Assembly: GCA_905221605.1 (NCBI GenBank)
Contig: CAJNDS010002287.1
Coordinates: 62,001-126,000, forward strand
From: Symbiodinium natans
Lineage: Eukaryota; Sar; Dinophyceae; Suessiales; Symbiodiniaceae
Reading direction: 5' to 3'
DNA: 64,000 bases
The notes under the pieces were generated by a model, which did not search any database, was not told the origin of the DNA, and saw nothing but the letters and a program-made list of their open reading frames with translations. Of this stretch, positions 48,401 through 60,542 are shown one piece after another. A program made the position numbers and the translations under genes. Every line of letters starts with the position of its first letter. The first letter of the stretch is position 1.

Positions 48401-50618
48401 CACCTGTGCTGATGGCTGGCAGCATGCGCAGTGCCGAACGGAAGCACGACACAGTCACCACAGAAGTCGCGAAGTAAGTAAGGCGTGGACAATCACCAGC
48501 GAGAACAACCTCTGCCGCATGAATTGTACAAGGTCGATCGTTACATGTCCAGTGATCACGGCATTGCGAGTTGAATAAGGCTTGCACCATCCACGCAAAG
48601 ACCTGAACGCACAGACGGGCAGAGGTGAATGGTAATGAAACTGTGCACACCATGAGCAACCGATGAACCGACTCCATTCCGCATTGACTGGCATATGATA
48701 CTCTCAGTCAGTAAGGACCCAGCAAGAATCGGCATCGATGCTGATACCAAGCCCTGTGTGATGTAGTAGCCAACGTGAGCATAGTAGAAGGTCAAAGCTT
48801 CAGGCAAGTGCAGAATCTGGCCGAGGCGGAACATCTGCCTCAGAGCCGGCTAAGACAGATCATCGCCCGCAAGCAGCAAGAGTGTGAAGCTCCCGAAGAG
48901 TAAAGAATGTCCATCACACTCACTTCTGCACGTTTCTACTTGACTTGGCGTTTTACTACGGGGCGAACGCATCAGAATGGGGAATGAGCAGGAAGCCCGG
49001 TAGGGAAACTCGTCGAAGGCCCCGGACACCCGCGACGAAAGCCGGAAGCCCTTTTTCGGATTCGAAAATCGAGAACGACGAAGGCCTAACAGGGGTTTCA
49101 ACGAAGGCCGGGGGGCTTCGCCGACCCTTGCTGAAGTCTGTGTGCTAGCCCCCCCCATACGCCATTCTGATCAGTCAGGCCCTGGATTACTACTGCTTCG
49201 ATAAGTACAGGTCTCATCGAAGGCTTCCCTTGCACTGATCAAGTGAGCGGCCGCGTGAGGATCTGCTCGCCAGCTCCGGAGGAAAGCTTGGAGAAGAAGC
49301 CCAGCACCGTGTTGAAGCCGAGGTCTCGTCCCTTGGCCACATGAAAGTACTCACAGTGCTTGATGGAGCGACCTTGACCCCGCAGGGTGAAGTCCATGCC
49401 GGCAAAGATGTCCTCAGACAGGTTGATGGTCTTCGTGGCTTTCGAGACGCCGCCCTGTTGGATCATGAACTGCTTGTTCATGATGTCAGGATGCCCGTAG
49501 TGCATTCGTGCACCCAGCACGGCGTAGGTACGCTGCAGGATGGTGCCAAAGGCCACTTCGGATCCTGCCGCAAAGTCCCCAACTGATCCGATGTCACTGG
49601 TGATGTGCTCCGGAAGGCCAATGATTTGTTTGGCGGCGTCATCGCCGATGTACGCGGTCCGGAACTCTCCAAGAACGCACGGAAGCATCAACATCTGCTC
49701 GAAATAGCCTCCCTGGTTGGCGTCAATGCATTGGCTAAAGATACCTCGGAGGAAGATAATGGCATGGTTTTGGTTGTCGCTCTTCCCATCACCCAAGATC
49801 GGGTATCCAGGCAACTCAACTGTGTACCTGGCAGCTCTTCGTCCACCACCAATGTCTGCGCATGACCCATCGATCAAACAGCTGAAGTAGCGCCGATGCT
49901 GTCTTGGATGCACATTGTCGACCTCTGCATGAACATTCTTGTCTTTCTGATCGATGTAGGCCACCTTCAAACTGCTCGGAAACTTGGCAAACATCTGGTT
50001 CGTGTGCTGGTATCTCACCGGCTCGAAATTGGCATATTGTTGCATGGAAACGATGCAACTGAAACAGTCATTGGGAGTCCAGACCTGGGCCAAAGCAGGC
50101 TTCCTCTCACCAACAATCCGGCCCACACCTTGCACTTCATAGTGGCACTGCAGAGCAGGATGGTACAGCATCATGCCCGCAACTGTTCGCCACAAAGTCT
50201 GCAATCGCATAGAGGACCAGCCACAAATTTTCTCCCACTGCTCATCCGTGTACTCCTTAGGAGCTGAATAGAGGGCAAAAACAAGAGAAAGCACCCTCAC
50301 GAGCTGTGTAGGCACTGTAGGCAAGCATCGTCCCAATTGGCTCCATGTGGTAGGTGGACGTCGGGTTTCGCCTACTGCCAGTGCATCTCATGCTGCCTCA
50401 CAACTTTCACTGGCATCGTTGAGGCCTGCATACGGGCATCGAAGTTCAGCCATTCGTCCTGCAGTCGGGTTGGGTGTTTGCTTGCTTGCTTCTGCTGACA
50501 GTTCGGATCTCTCATTCCTGCTCGGGCATGAATTGTTCATGTGCCCTGCTGGAGAAACTCTCGCTGCGTGGAATCGCCGCACCTCATAGCGAGCCTTCAA
50601 CCAGTCCATGAGAGGAAC
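45500..50618 (-). CDS. 1,3-beta-glucan (callose) synthase, glycosyltransferase family 48, partial
   Basis: GT48 is a large membrane enzyme that makes 1,3-beta-glucan from UDP-glucose. Exons found: 50618-50583 (PLMDWLKARYE); 50255-49252, the catalytic core, with YPILGDGKSDNQNHAIIF, IDANQGGYFEQML, HYGHPDIMNKQFM, GGVSKATKTINLSEDIFAG and FTLRGQGRSIKHCEY; 48838 down (MFRLGQILHLPEALTFYY, membrane); 48602 down (VFAWMVQALF); 46641-46562 (LSFLMFVFQAKIIGYYATH); 46157 down (AQYVATGRGLPTYRRPF, the GGA-Y-x-x-TGRG box); 45834 down (YTYYDGMRLLASCIVV); 45593 down (IVSWLYGPFVFNP). The order matches the family. Intron 49251-48839 uses GC and 46561-46158 uses GA, both in phase. N-terminal exons and a linking exon between 48.5 and 46.7 kb were not found. 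Confidence 0.9.
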
Positions 50619-51886
50619 CTGAAGCTAGCCAAATCATGCCTAAATCCCGCTCTTTGCTTCAGCCAGCGCTGGGGCGTGTACTGTGTCATCAGCACGACCA
50701 CCGTACAGCGACTCCTCACCACTTTGGCTGCCGCTACTGCTTTTGGCGCAAGGCGTTTAGGTGAAAACCGGTACACCTGTGATTTTCTGAGATCAAGTTA
50801 CGTTCTAAGGAAAAGGTTGCTGCTGCACTCCAAGGTGGCTATCGCTACTATTAACAATCATGATTTTTTTATTGCTGCTACGAGGAGACAAGGACGACTA
50901 CTGCTACCAGAACCACTATTCTTGCTGACTTGGACAGAAACTGCCTACTGCCCACGTGACGTCCTTTTGCTCCAGTATGGTCTCGCCATAATGCGGGATC
51001 AGCACCTGGACGGCTAGACTTCCGTAAACTTCCATCAGTCATGGCATCGCCACCACTTGCCACTCCGCCCAAGCACCGCGCCGTGATGCCCGGTATGTAG
51101 GGCGCTCGGAAAGGCTTCGGGATAGGAAGGCCGAGCCCACGAGACAAAGCGAGTAGTCGCCTTAGCGACACAGGGAGAGGAAAGAAGAGTACGGGAGGAC
51201 ACCATCAACTTCTCGCAACTTCTCGCAATTTTAACAATTCAAGCCCAGGTGCCACTGTACTTCCGCATTTGCTGGCCAATGTGCGTGCGGAACCTGGCTT
51301 GCAGTAGACTTGTCTGGTCAATCAACAAGATTACAAAATCACAGATACCAATTACAGTATGAGCGGCATCCAAACCTCATCATGGACTCCTGGTGACTCT
51401 AATTGGAGCTTACATAGCTTGCCCATGTTGCTTGTGCGCACATGATTCGGCATGCTAGCATTTTTCAAGCTCATACAGAACGTTGTCCCGCACGATCACG
51501 TGGCTTGCTCATTGCGCGAGCTTATGCGAAAGTACGCTCACCTTTACATGCTTGATCGCCGCGCGCATGGCTTCCGAAGCTAATGATATGGTCCTCAACA
51601 CCAGCTTTACACTCCTGCCGGCATCGTGACAGCATCAGCAACTGGGGTTGCTGCGAAGGCTTGGCAAGCTCGTTGGATAACAGACTGCTCTTTGAACAGG
51701 TTCGGTATCTGGAGAAAAACAAAAGCATGAGAAAAAAAGAAAAGTCCCCCTTGGAAGTGCGTTGTTCTCCCTCAGGAAACCTAGGCGTCTGAGTCCGGAG
51801 CAACGATCCGAAGCTGTGAGGACCCATCTCCGGCGCCGGCCCCAGGCCTCGGAAAGTCGCGAAGTTGTGAGAACTGAGCAGCACAG
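50619..51886. other. No resolved gene; possible upstream GT48 exons
   Basis: A minus frame VVVLMTQYTPQRWLKQRAGF (about 50700) faintly resembles the family's TPYYSE region. Another, SVKLVLRTISLASEAMRAAI (about 51615-51545, GTGAGCG donor), looks coding but is not recognised. Confidence 0.3.
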
Positions 51887-52000
51887 TTTAGGGTTTAGGG
51901 TTTAGGGCTTATAAGGCTTAGGGCTTAGGGCTTAGGGCTTAGGGCTTAGGGCTTAGGGTTTAGGGTTTAGGGTTTAGGGTTTAGGGTTTAGGGTTTAGCG
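51887..52000. repeat. TTTAGGG and GCTTAGG telomere-like array
   Basis: Three tttaggg units, then seven gcttagg units, then seven tttaggg units. The block of variant units in the middle shows local amplification. It begins 46 bases past the stop of a minus-strand frame at 52046. Confidence 0.95.
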
Positions 52001-52045
52001 GAATTTGGCGATACTTGGCGCTGCCCACAAAGTATGAAATGGCCC

Positions 52046-52600
52046 CTACAAAAATGGTGGTTCTGGGGATGCCCGAGGCACGCGCAGGGCTGGTTGGATA
52101 GCCTTGCTCAGGCTACTCCACTCGATGCCACGGCTGTCGAACTTTGTCATGAAGGACTGCAACAGCAAGCAATTGCATACTGCATGAATGGATGATATGG
52201 GGGGTTTACGATAATCTAGGGCCCCCAAATAGTAGGATTCCCTTTTAAACTGGCTTCAATAAGGTACCCCTAGTAGCGTAAGCCCCATATGCGAAGCACT
52301 GCAGCAAACTGTGAGACACAGCATCAGCAGTCTGACAGAGCTGTTACTATTACTTTGCTACTGCATTAACTGCATCTAGTGTATCAAGAACGCACCAACC
52401 GCATGAACCACGAAAAAGTCGCCAATGCTCAGGGGGCCTTCTAATGGAGCGGCAAATCTTACAAAGAGGAGCAGGAAACCTCTGAAAGAAGACGCTGCCA
52501 GTAGGCCAGAGAGGACGCACAAGGTCGCGTGTGTATGTGTAACACACAGTGAAAAAACTTCATGGGCGGTGACTGCTACAGTAAAGAGCACCTCTGACGT
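52046..52600 (-). CDS. Unknown protein, last two exons
   Basis: The last exon (52156-52046) follows TGCTGTTGCAG, reads SFMTKFDSRGIEWSSLSKAI and ends PEPPFL then TAG. Upstream, a frame reads RGFLLLFVRFAAPLEGPLSI then GDFFVVH; a GC donor after VVH would join it in phase. The upstream piece is hydrophobic and may be a membrane or buried helix. Family unknown. It lies just 5' of a telomere-like array, the same layout as two other genes in this window. Confidence 0.45.
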
Positions 52601-52776
52601 ACCTCGCCCGTCACCCTCATGAAAAGAAACACCTTCATATAGATATGACGATGGGCGATGCTTACTGAAGCTGCACTCGTGAGGGGCCAATATGTTGCCC
52701 TCAGACTTCAAAGCCGTGAGCCCTTGAGCTGGAAGGAATCAAGCGTTGTGGAGCTGTCTCTGGCTGATGGTTTCCA

Positions 52777-52825
52777 GCAGAGAAAGAGAGAGAGAAAGAG
52801 AGACAGAGAGAGAGACAGACAGAGA
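52777..52825. repeat. GA-rich microsatellite
   Basis: agagaaag and agagac units in tandem. Confidence 0.9.
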
Positions 52826-53059
52826 GGAAGATGGGGATCGCGAGCTCCGAAAAAGCTACTGGCAGCTTCCGCGATTACATCGTTTCTTCAGGAAAAAAGC
52901 GGCTGAATAGCGAGATAGATTGTGCGGAATTGCAAAAGGCTATAAGCTCTGCACTAAGGCCAGCTATGCGAGAATAGGATTAGCAGACGATGCAGGAGTC
53001 CTCTTGCGCTACTGCACAAAGACTCTGCGAGAACCAACTTGTACTTGCCCCTACGCGGC

Positions 53060-56000
53060 CCGTGCCTGATCTGCCATGAACTGGTTCCCGATCTTATCTT
53101 CGTATCTCATGTACCTGGCTTGAGCATGTGAGGCTTCCAAGAGATCATTCCTGGCGCTGTCAGCCCTTCCAGCCCTTCCAGCCCTGAGTCCAGCGCTCCA
53201 AGATGCGGTCCCAGACCAGTGGAAACTCGCGGGCCATCTCCCGGCCCTGTCAACTCGCCCCTCGACAATGCTGCCAGGAGCCACAAGAATCAGCCCTCAC
53301 GCTGCCTGGACATGCTTCTTGACGAAGCAAAACACCTTTGCAAAGAGCAGGAGTCTTTTCAACCAGCTTAGTCACTTAGTCCCGCAACCTCGTCCCCGTG
53401 GGCGTGTCTTTACATTGCCAAAGGTCCTTTGGTTTCCTCCGTCCCCCATGAACACCGAGCTCACGACTTTCTCAGACATCCTCTCAGGAATTTTCGCCAC
53501 CGCATCCTGGAGCAACTGGCAGACCGCTTCGACTCTGATACGGCTACCTGATTCTTGCACATGTGTCTGCATGTCTCTGGGCTATGCTCTTCTCCTCCAG
53601 GCAGAATGTGCCAATTTCACACCTTGGTCATGTGACAGATTCTGCTGCAGAGCCGCCAAGTTTGTGCACCCGAACGGGCAAGAGTTGAGTCTCCAGCGAG
53701 CGCTGTGCGAAGTAGGTGCCAACACCGAGGAATGTGCAGCCGAGAGTGAACCACATCCTGGATCATGAATCCAGACGCGGATTCGTTTCGGGGCACGAAA
53801 AGGGATGGCCACTACTAGGGCCACTACACTGCTAGACAACAAACCACTGAGCTGCTGATACTGCACAAGTCACCCTGTGTCTGCACAGAACAGGAAGAAC
53901 GTGGTGAACCACCTCGGCTCAACACGTGCTTCCTAATCAGGAGGTCAACTGCACGCCATGCCGATGCCGCATTTTCCATGGTCCAACAAGCACCATGCAC
54001 CAGGTCACAGCAGTGCCCACTCCAATACATCTTTGCCCCAGTCCACGCCTGACAAACTTCAAGAACTTCAAGGTGCATCCCAGTGTTCCACGAGAACTGG
54101 GCGCCGCACTGCTCCACGAGAACTTCATCTCTGTGACACTCTGCTGTCCCAGCATGATGATGCGCAAATCCCGATGCCTGGAAGTGGTGGCCAAAGGCCA
54201 TGTCATCACTGCTCTCACAACGAAAAGTTGCACCAGCTTGCTGCTAGGCGCACATCAGGTGGTATACGGAAGCAAAGATTGTGAAGCCTCAGACAGCACT
54301 CTGGGGCTCTCTACTCAGCTGCATGGAACTGGCCCAATCCCAAAGATCCCCGAGCCAGCAGCTCACAAGGAACTTGATGGCAAGCACCTTAAGGAGACTT
54401 AAGGCGACTTGAGCAGTCTTGGCCGAAGCGGATGTTGTCTGTAGTGTAAGAGCCTGGCAAAGAACCAGAAGGTGTAGCGCACCACAAGCAGACCTGGAGC
54501 TACCGCTGAGCTGCCAGAGTGTCATTCTCGCCTGGACCCTCTGTCATAATGTCATACCCTTCCCATGTCCACTCTGAAGCGTTCGCAGAGGTGCACCGGC
54601 GTCCTGGGGAACAAGATGTCGTAGGTCCTTCGTGCAGCAGATACTGGACCTTGAAGTATGTTTTGTTGAGCACTTTGTCTCGTGCTGCATTCAAGTCTCT
54701 GAAAAGGATGATCCTACATGCCTTTTACTGCGCACGGCGACAGACGTGCACGAAACTTCAAGCGGCACATCCTGCGGAGCGGAGGCAGCAGCGCACTGCC
54801 TGCTTGGATGGTTGCTCTGCAGCGTCGAGAAATCTGAGGTCCAGTTTGCCGCCGGCCACATCATCCACAGTCCGGGCGCGTTCGCATTCACAGGAAGCCC
54901 GCTCTTCTCGTCTGAAACCGGGCAATGCGGGATCCACAGCCGCTTGTCAGAAGGCCGGCGTAGATCGCATGCAAAGGAGCACACTGCTGAACCTGAAGGT
55001 TGGATGTGGCGACAAGCCCCTTCTCAATGCCGTCTGCCCTCTGGAGCAGCTTGTTCACATCATCCAGCGGCGTACCGACATCTGGGGTTGTGGTGGAAGG
55101 ATTTCCCAGGAAGACATGAACTGTGCTGGCATCGCGAGATGCATCCGACGCTGGAAAAGGAACGACCAGGTTTTGAAGGCGGTCGCCAAGCAGTCTCTCC
55201 TCCACCATGTCTATCTTCGCGTTAACCTGGTCGGCTATGCGATTGAGCTGCGGATCAACTTTGGAGTCGTACCTTATGTCTGCACGCTCCAAGTCCTGGT
55301 CCAGCAGCGGCATCTCCGGCTCCTCGCCCGCGCTCGCAAGGTCCTCGTAGTCCTCGTAGTTTTCCTGGTCCTCGTAGTAAGGCTCCTCGTAGCCTGCGTA
55401 GCCTTCGGCCGGTGGGCCCGGTGCTGGCCCTTTGGGTGAAGGCATCCTGGGCTCCTCCTGCTTCATGGGGACGCTTTCCTTTGGCATCCTTGGTACAACG
55501 AACTCATGTCGATTCGGATCCTGGGGCTGCTTCTCAAGCTCCTTCAACTCCTTGAGGCTCAGCTCTTTCAAGTCCGCTTTCGCTGTAGCCTCCGCAGTCT
55601 TGTCTACATCCTTGAGGTCGACCCCCTCGTCTTTCAACTCCTTCTGCATCGAACCCAGAACCGTTTCGTCGGGGTTGACCACCACAGAGAATGAGCAGCG
55701 GTGGGGAAGTCTCGGCGTGTGCCACACCGTTAGATGCGCGCTGCTTGGCAGATTCGCCGCATGGCCCAATTCGAAGTGGTCCCGCAGGTGCATGCCTAAG
55801 ACTTTAGGCCATGATACTCACCGCCGAGCAGCCATGCCTAAGATTTTTGGCAAGACGGGCTGAAGCTCTCCAAGCCCAGCATACCCTCTTGAGCCATGAG
55901 ACCACCGCTGAAGATGCTGAACGCATGACGTTCAACTGTTGCTTCAGGCTGGAACATGCTGGCACCCTTGCATGCTGTCACTGTAGTGAACTGTAAAGCC

Positions 56001-56219
56001 GATCTCCGGGGCATCTGCCGATCTGGGAAGAAGAGGTGCGCCACCAGGCCCAAAGCCTAAAGCCAACTCGGATTGGAAGAGCCGCGTTTGGATGTGCCGC
56101 GAGAACAAGAGGGCCAGGCAGAAAGCACTGAATGCGCAGAGAGCACCTTCAGCAACGATCAGGCATCTCAACTTGTGGCCCTGTGGCGCTCTGAAGTACA
56201 CGCGTGCACAACGATTCAT
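53060..56219 (-). CDS. Probable single-pass membrane protein with acidic Pro/Tyr-rich stem
   Basis: ATG at 56219 starts MNRCARVYFRAPQGHKLRCL, then a hydrophobic segment (about residues 20-42, IVAEGALCAFSAFCLALLF), so type II anchoring is likely. The next large exon (about 55720-55025) reads FSVVVNPDETVLGSMQKELK, has a Lys/Glu helix, a Pro-rich part and an acidic Tyr run near YEEPYYEDQENYEDYEDL, and ends at CTTCAG before GTTCAG. Smaller exons follow: 54698-54650 (DLNAARDKVLNKTYFK), 53757-53637 (MWFTLGCTFLGVGTYFAQ, hydrophobic), 53547-53414 (VEAVCQLLQDAVAKIPER, GTAAAG donor) and one ending near 53170 (REMAREFPLVWDRILERWTQ). Linking them as one gene is inferred. No enzyme family recognised. Confidence 0.45.
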
Positions 56220-56751
56220 CTTGAAACTCACAGCCTGCTTGGGATCGTCACTCGCGAGCAGCTGAGCCCAGCACCATTCCCAGCTGAAGATCTTTGCTTT
56301 CCGACAACTTTTCGCCCTGGCTTTAGTTGCAGCCAAGCACAACTTCCAGAGCAGCTCTAAAAATACTGCGCGTGATTCCCTCATTGCTTTGAGCGGCCGT
56401 CCTTCAGTTCCACATACCGCAAAGCAGCATAGGTGACCAACGGCCTTTCAATCTGCGGCACTCAGAGTGCAACACTCTGGATTGGGTTGAACACGGGTGA
56501 CGATGAGCATCGGGTAGAGCGGGGCTCAGACGATGCCCAGAGCAGGGTGCGACCGATGCCTAGGCCATCGTTTCTTCGAAGCAGCTTGAGGGGCATGTTG
56601 GGGCATACTCTGGCATTGCTGCACATCGCTATCAGGCTTGGCACCGGCAAACCAGCAGCTTGGTGAGTTGATCCTTCCAGGGCCATGTTGCACCGAACGT
56701 GAATTGCTGCGAGGGAGGTAGCAATCTGATGTCTTTAGTTAGAAGCCCGCT
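56220..56751. other. No gene firmly recognised
   Basis: Intergenic or 5' region of the preceding gene. A minus frame with SLIAMCSNARVCPNMPLKLL near 56620 may be an exon. Confidence 0.3.
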
Positions 56752-57600
56752 TCAACTACTTTCAAGAATGCAGCTGCGATCAGCTGCGTACGAGCTGAGT
56801 CTGTGGAGGTGCCTAGCACGGGCCAAGCGCGCCTGCGGCAGACGGTGGCGCCCGTCGTCTCGTACCGGGCGAAACCCCAGAGGATGGCATGAAGTGGCCT
56901 CAGAACACAAGCCACTAAAGCATGCACGATCGGTGCACTCTGCAAAGCACAGGTGTGCACCACCGATGGTACCACCGATCCGTCGCCACATGGCGCACGT
57001 GCGACAGAGGGATGACATGCTGCTTGGATCTGCCTGAAATCCAAGCTTCTCACACCACAAGCCCAACAGCTGCAAGTCGCACGGGAAAGGTGTTCCCCAG
57101 GAGAGCGACCTGGGGGCTGCTTCGAAGATGTTCGAAACCTTCCTATCCATGGCCTCCCCCATAGCCATGCCACAGCTGTGCAGTGCTGTGCAGTGCTGTA
57201 AATGGTAGCATCGCAACCCAATGACACAGGCCAGCGCATGACCAAAATCGATGTGAGGCGGGTCCGCTATCCTTCGAACTTGCATGGACAGATTGCAGAC
57301 TCGCCACTTGTACAACGCCTGATAACTTCTGAAGCGGCGTTGTTGATTTTCGCAGCCGTAAGATGCTGGCGTGAGCGTGAGCCCGACTGCAAACAACAGC
57401 ATGTGCCTGGCCAGTGTATCTGTCTCTCCATCTGGCAAGATTCAATAGGTTTGGTTCTAAACTTCATGCCACGAGACACCCTGAAGCAAGCCGGATGCTC
57501 ACAAGCCACACTCTGTGCGTGGAGGCCAGGAATCCCCACAGTGAGTGCACCTTCATGGGCCAAATGCTCTGTGTGTGTGGGTGAGCTTTCCGATTGTTGC
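56752..57600 (-). CDS. Unknown protein, candidate exons
   Basis: The best exon reads SCGMAMGEAMDRKVSNIFEA then SLSWGTPFPCDLQLLGLWCE, and ends LGFQ at CAG followed by GCAGATCC, a GC donor near 57039. Upstream, a frame near 57560-57440 reads GALTVGIPGLHAQSVACEHP then CFRVSRGMKFRTK. Cys is frequent. No family recognised; the downstream continuation was not resolved. Confidence 0.38.
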
Positions 57601-58902
57601 GCGAATAGCTTCAGCCCTAGACTATCCTATCGATAGGCTGTGTTGATCTCTGTTGCTTCCGCAGGGAGCCGCGTAAACAACAAGGCAGGGTTGCAAGAGT
57701 CAGCACGCAAACAATGAAGTGACTATTGACATGTCACAGAAGCGTCAACCGTGAAAACGCCTGCCACAACATGCCATTGGTACTTCCAAGAGCTCACAAG
57801 CAATCCCATCGCATTTCCAAGGCTTCCATTCTCAGTCTAAAACGGTGCTTGCACAGGCTTGCCAGCCTCACGATGTGTCTTGGTCTCGAAACGGTCCAAT
57901 GTCCATTCCCACGCCTGGTTCGAGGCTCTTAAAGCTAGCTAGAGTCAAGTCTAAAGTCAATTGAGTCTGGCAATTTTTGTTAAAGTCACAAAAGTCGCGA
58001 GGCGCGGGCCACTCTATGTAAGTTGGCAAAGCGCTGCCCATGGTCAATCTCGCAGAAGAGCTCCCCATCCTGTCAGAGCTTCATCAGCAGCAGGAATAGC
58101 AGGAATAGGGTAGCACAAATGCGGTGAGTCAAGAACATGGGTCCTGGCAGACCATGGTCGCAGCAAGTCTTGTCGGATCGCAGAAGAGCTCGTTCCAATC
58201 CTTGATACAGTAGGCAATCAGGATTTCTTGTTCTGCATGTATTTGACGCACACAGCGTGATGAGCGTGCGCTGTGTGCTCAGCCTCAGCTTAACGCGGCG
58301 GCGATTGTTTGTTCTTTTTGAAGTGATACGGACGCAAAGCGCGCTTGTCAGTTGGTTTGTACTGTGGGTTTAGATTTTGTTCTAGGGTGTGGGGCTGTTC
58401 CGGGCTTACCATGGGGCCGTAAGCTTTAGATTTGGGGTTAGTGCGGGTTAAGGTTTTGGGAAAAAGGATTTGTTGGTTTTCGGGTTTGGGGCTCCTTGCC
58501 CATGTGATCCTTGCTTGGATGCGCAGTGCGTCTTTTTCAAAAAGGCCCTCACAACAATGAAAAAACAAAAACGGCGGGCTCCTCGCTCGGGGAATGTGTG
58601 GTCACATGTTCAACAGGCACTCATTAACAAGAGCACATAACGTGCTAGTTCACAGCCAGCATCTTTGATAGTTGCTCCTCCCATGGGGCTCTGGCATCAT
58701 AGTTGGCAACATCTGGAGGCAGAAATGCCTCGTATCCCTGATCCACAGTTGGCAAAAGGTGAAAATCGCAGCCGCCATGCTGCTGGCATACTGTCAGAGA
58801 CACGGAGAGAGAGAGAGAGAGAGAGAGGGCAGAAAAGTCAGTCAGCTTGCCCCAAGCTACTCATACAGTGCGGCTTCTTGGAACATGCTCATGAGAGAGT
58901 AC
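57601..58902. other. No gene recognised
   Basis: Frames without motifs; a GA microsatellite at about 58806-58830 and a G/T-rich patch at 58340-58500. Confidence 0.4.
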
Positions 58903-58954
58903 CTTGTGAAGGATCTTTTTGTCCTTGCTGCCGTTCTTGTCAACCTTCTCGTAC
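58903..58954 (-). CDS. Micro-exon of an unknown lysine-rich protein
   Basis: Fifty-two bases bounded by a TGTAG acceptor and a GTACTC donor encode YEKVDKNGSKDKKILHK. The clean ends and biased composition make it a likely exon. Neighbouring exons were not placed; the frame on the other strand (a hydrophobic stretch) is the less likely reading. Confidence 0.42.
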
Positions 58955-59589
58955 CTACACTGATGAACGATGAAGGCACAGCGGCATCTCTGGTTTCGAG
59001 GACGGCTAGTCTGTGCCAGTCTTGGCGCAACATGATTCAACTCAAATGGGGAACCACTCGTCAAAGACTACGTTGTAAATCGGCCGGACGACCTGCAGAG
59101 TCACACCCGGCCATAACGCATCCTTCTTGGCCATGCTGCGTGCCTTTGCTAGGAAGCTGCGGCTCTGAAAGGAAGATCCAGCCGCAGGCCTGGCATGAGG
59201 GTGATTGGCACTGCCCTGTGGACCCCTTCAATAAAGGAAAGGTGTTAAAAACATTTTACACCTTCTGACCTCAAGGCCTTAAGGCTTCAGCTTCGGAATG
59301 TGAGGTACTGAGTCCAGGCCCTGAGGATTCCTCACTACTGCGTTTATGCAAGGAGGTCTGGCCATCAGATTCTGATGGCGGTAGACAACGAAGCAGCCGA
59401 CCTCAATACTGAGAAGCCCCTGCACCCCAATATAATAACGTCTGGAACTTCATGCGCGGGGCGGGACGGGGGCGGGGTCGGGGTGGGGGGGGGGGGGGGT
59501 TATCGGTGCAGGACTTTGTAGCGAGTGGGGGTGACCTACACGACTCAGAGGTCGACCTGAATCAGATCTTTGTCATTGTCAGCTCTTAC

Positions 59590-59731
59590 CAATGCCGCCT
59601 TCCACCTCCTCCATACAGACCGGCTGGTCCCGGGGCTTCCTCACAGCTTCGACAACTGTTAGGCAGATGTCATCACACAGGCAAGGGCTTCCGACCGCGC
59701 CGAGAACCATCTCCGTCAAAAAATAAACAAC
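59590..59731 (-). CDS. Exon of an unknown helical protein
   Basis: One hundred and forty-two bases between GGCAG and a consensus donor GTAAGAG. The product reads VVYFLTEMVLGAVGSPCLCD, then DICLTVVEAVRKPRDQPVCM and EEVEGGI. It looks like a helical repeat but is not assignable. It may belong with nearby minus-strand exons, which are unresolved. Confidence 0.5.
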
Positions 59732-60542
59732 CTGCCACAGGTCATGCTGCCGACTGCCCGAAACCTCTAGACTTATCCGGTGCCTCTGGCATGAACCGAA
59801 CGTTTCCGCTCTCACCCCAGACTAACCTCAGCAGTACAGAGGCTGACTTGTCTTCTGGCATGCCTAAGCATTGAAGGCATTGTGTGAATCATTCGTGCAC
59901 AGTGTCCAACATACCCAACATCTGAGTGCTTCTTGCATGGAAGTATAAGGCTCTCTGGGGCTCTTGACAAGTATGCTGTAATCTCGGCCAACTGCCTGGT
60001 GCGAAACTGAGCTTGGCCGCCTTGCCATTACTGAGCAAACAAAAATTGCTTCCCGGCCTTGACGCTTCGAGAGCATAATCGGATCGACCCCCGTAGATGG
60101 AGGCTGGCCTACTTTTGCGGCTTTGCGGCACGCTCTGTCGCTCTGCCGCCGCAAGACAATGGTTGACCAGGTGTCCGACAACTGGGTCCAGCGAGCTCCA
60201 GCAAGAGGGGGCATGGTGCCCTCGCAAAGGACATCGCCGAGTGGCTTCTTCAGTCTTCAGAGCCATAGTGATGAGCCTCACGTCTCTCGGGTATGTCGAA
60301 GTCGTCGCTATCTTCGCAGGTGCTGCGCCAGCGACGGAATCCCTGCAACATCGGGAGCAAGAACATTCCTCTATATTCCTCTACACAGTGCCATGGATGG
60401 GGCACTCAGAGAAGATAGCACCTGCAGTAGCTCTGTGTGAAGCTCCTCCAGCGCTGAGGTGAGCAGGCGGTCTTCCTGAACCTGTCCGCCGATCTATTCC
60501 CTTCAACAGGCCGCAGGTGCCCGCAGGAGACGGTTCGGGAGG
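59732..60542. other. Unresolved, probably coding in part
   Basis: Two minus frames overlap at 59890-60280, for example LRRQSDRACRKAAKVGQPPS and TRRCPLRGHHAPSCWSSLD. Both look plausible and splice ends did not decide between them. Confidence 0.3.

Noticed and set aside
54519-55439. Plus-strand frame of 306 codons
   Set aside because: It is antisense to the acidic minus-strand exon, which has better composition and a splice donor; the plus product has no domain.
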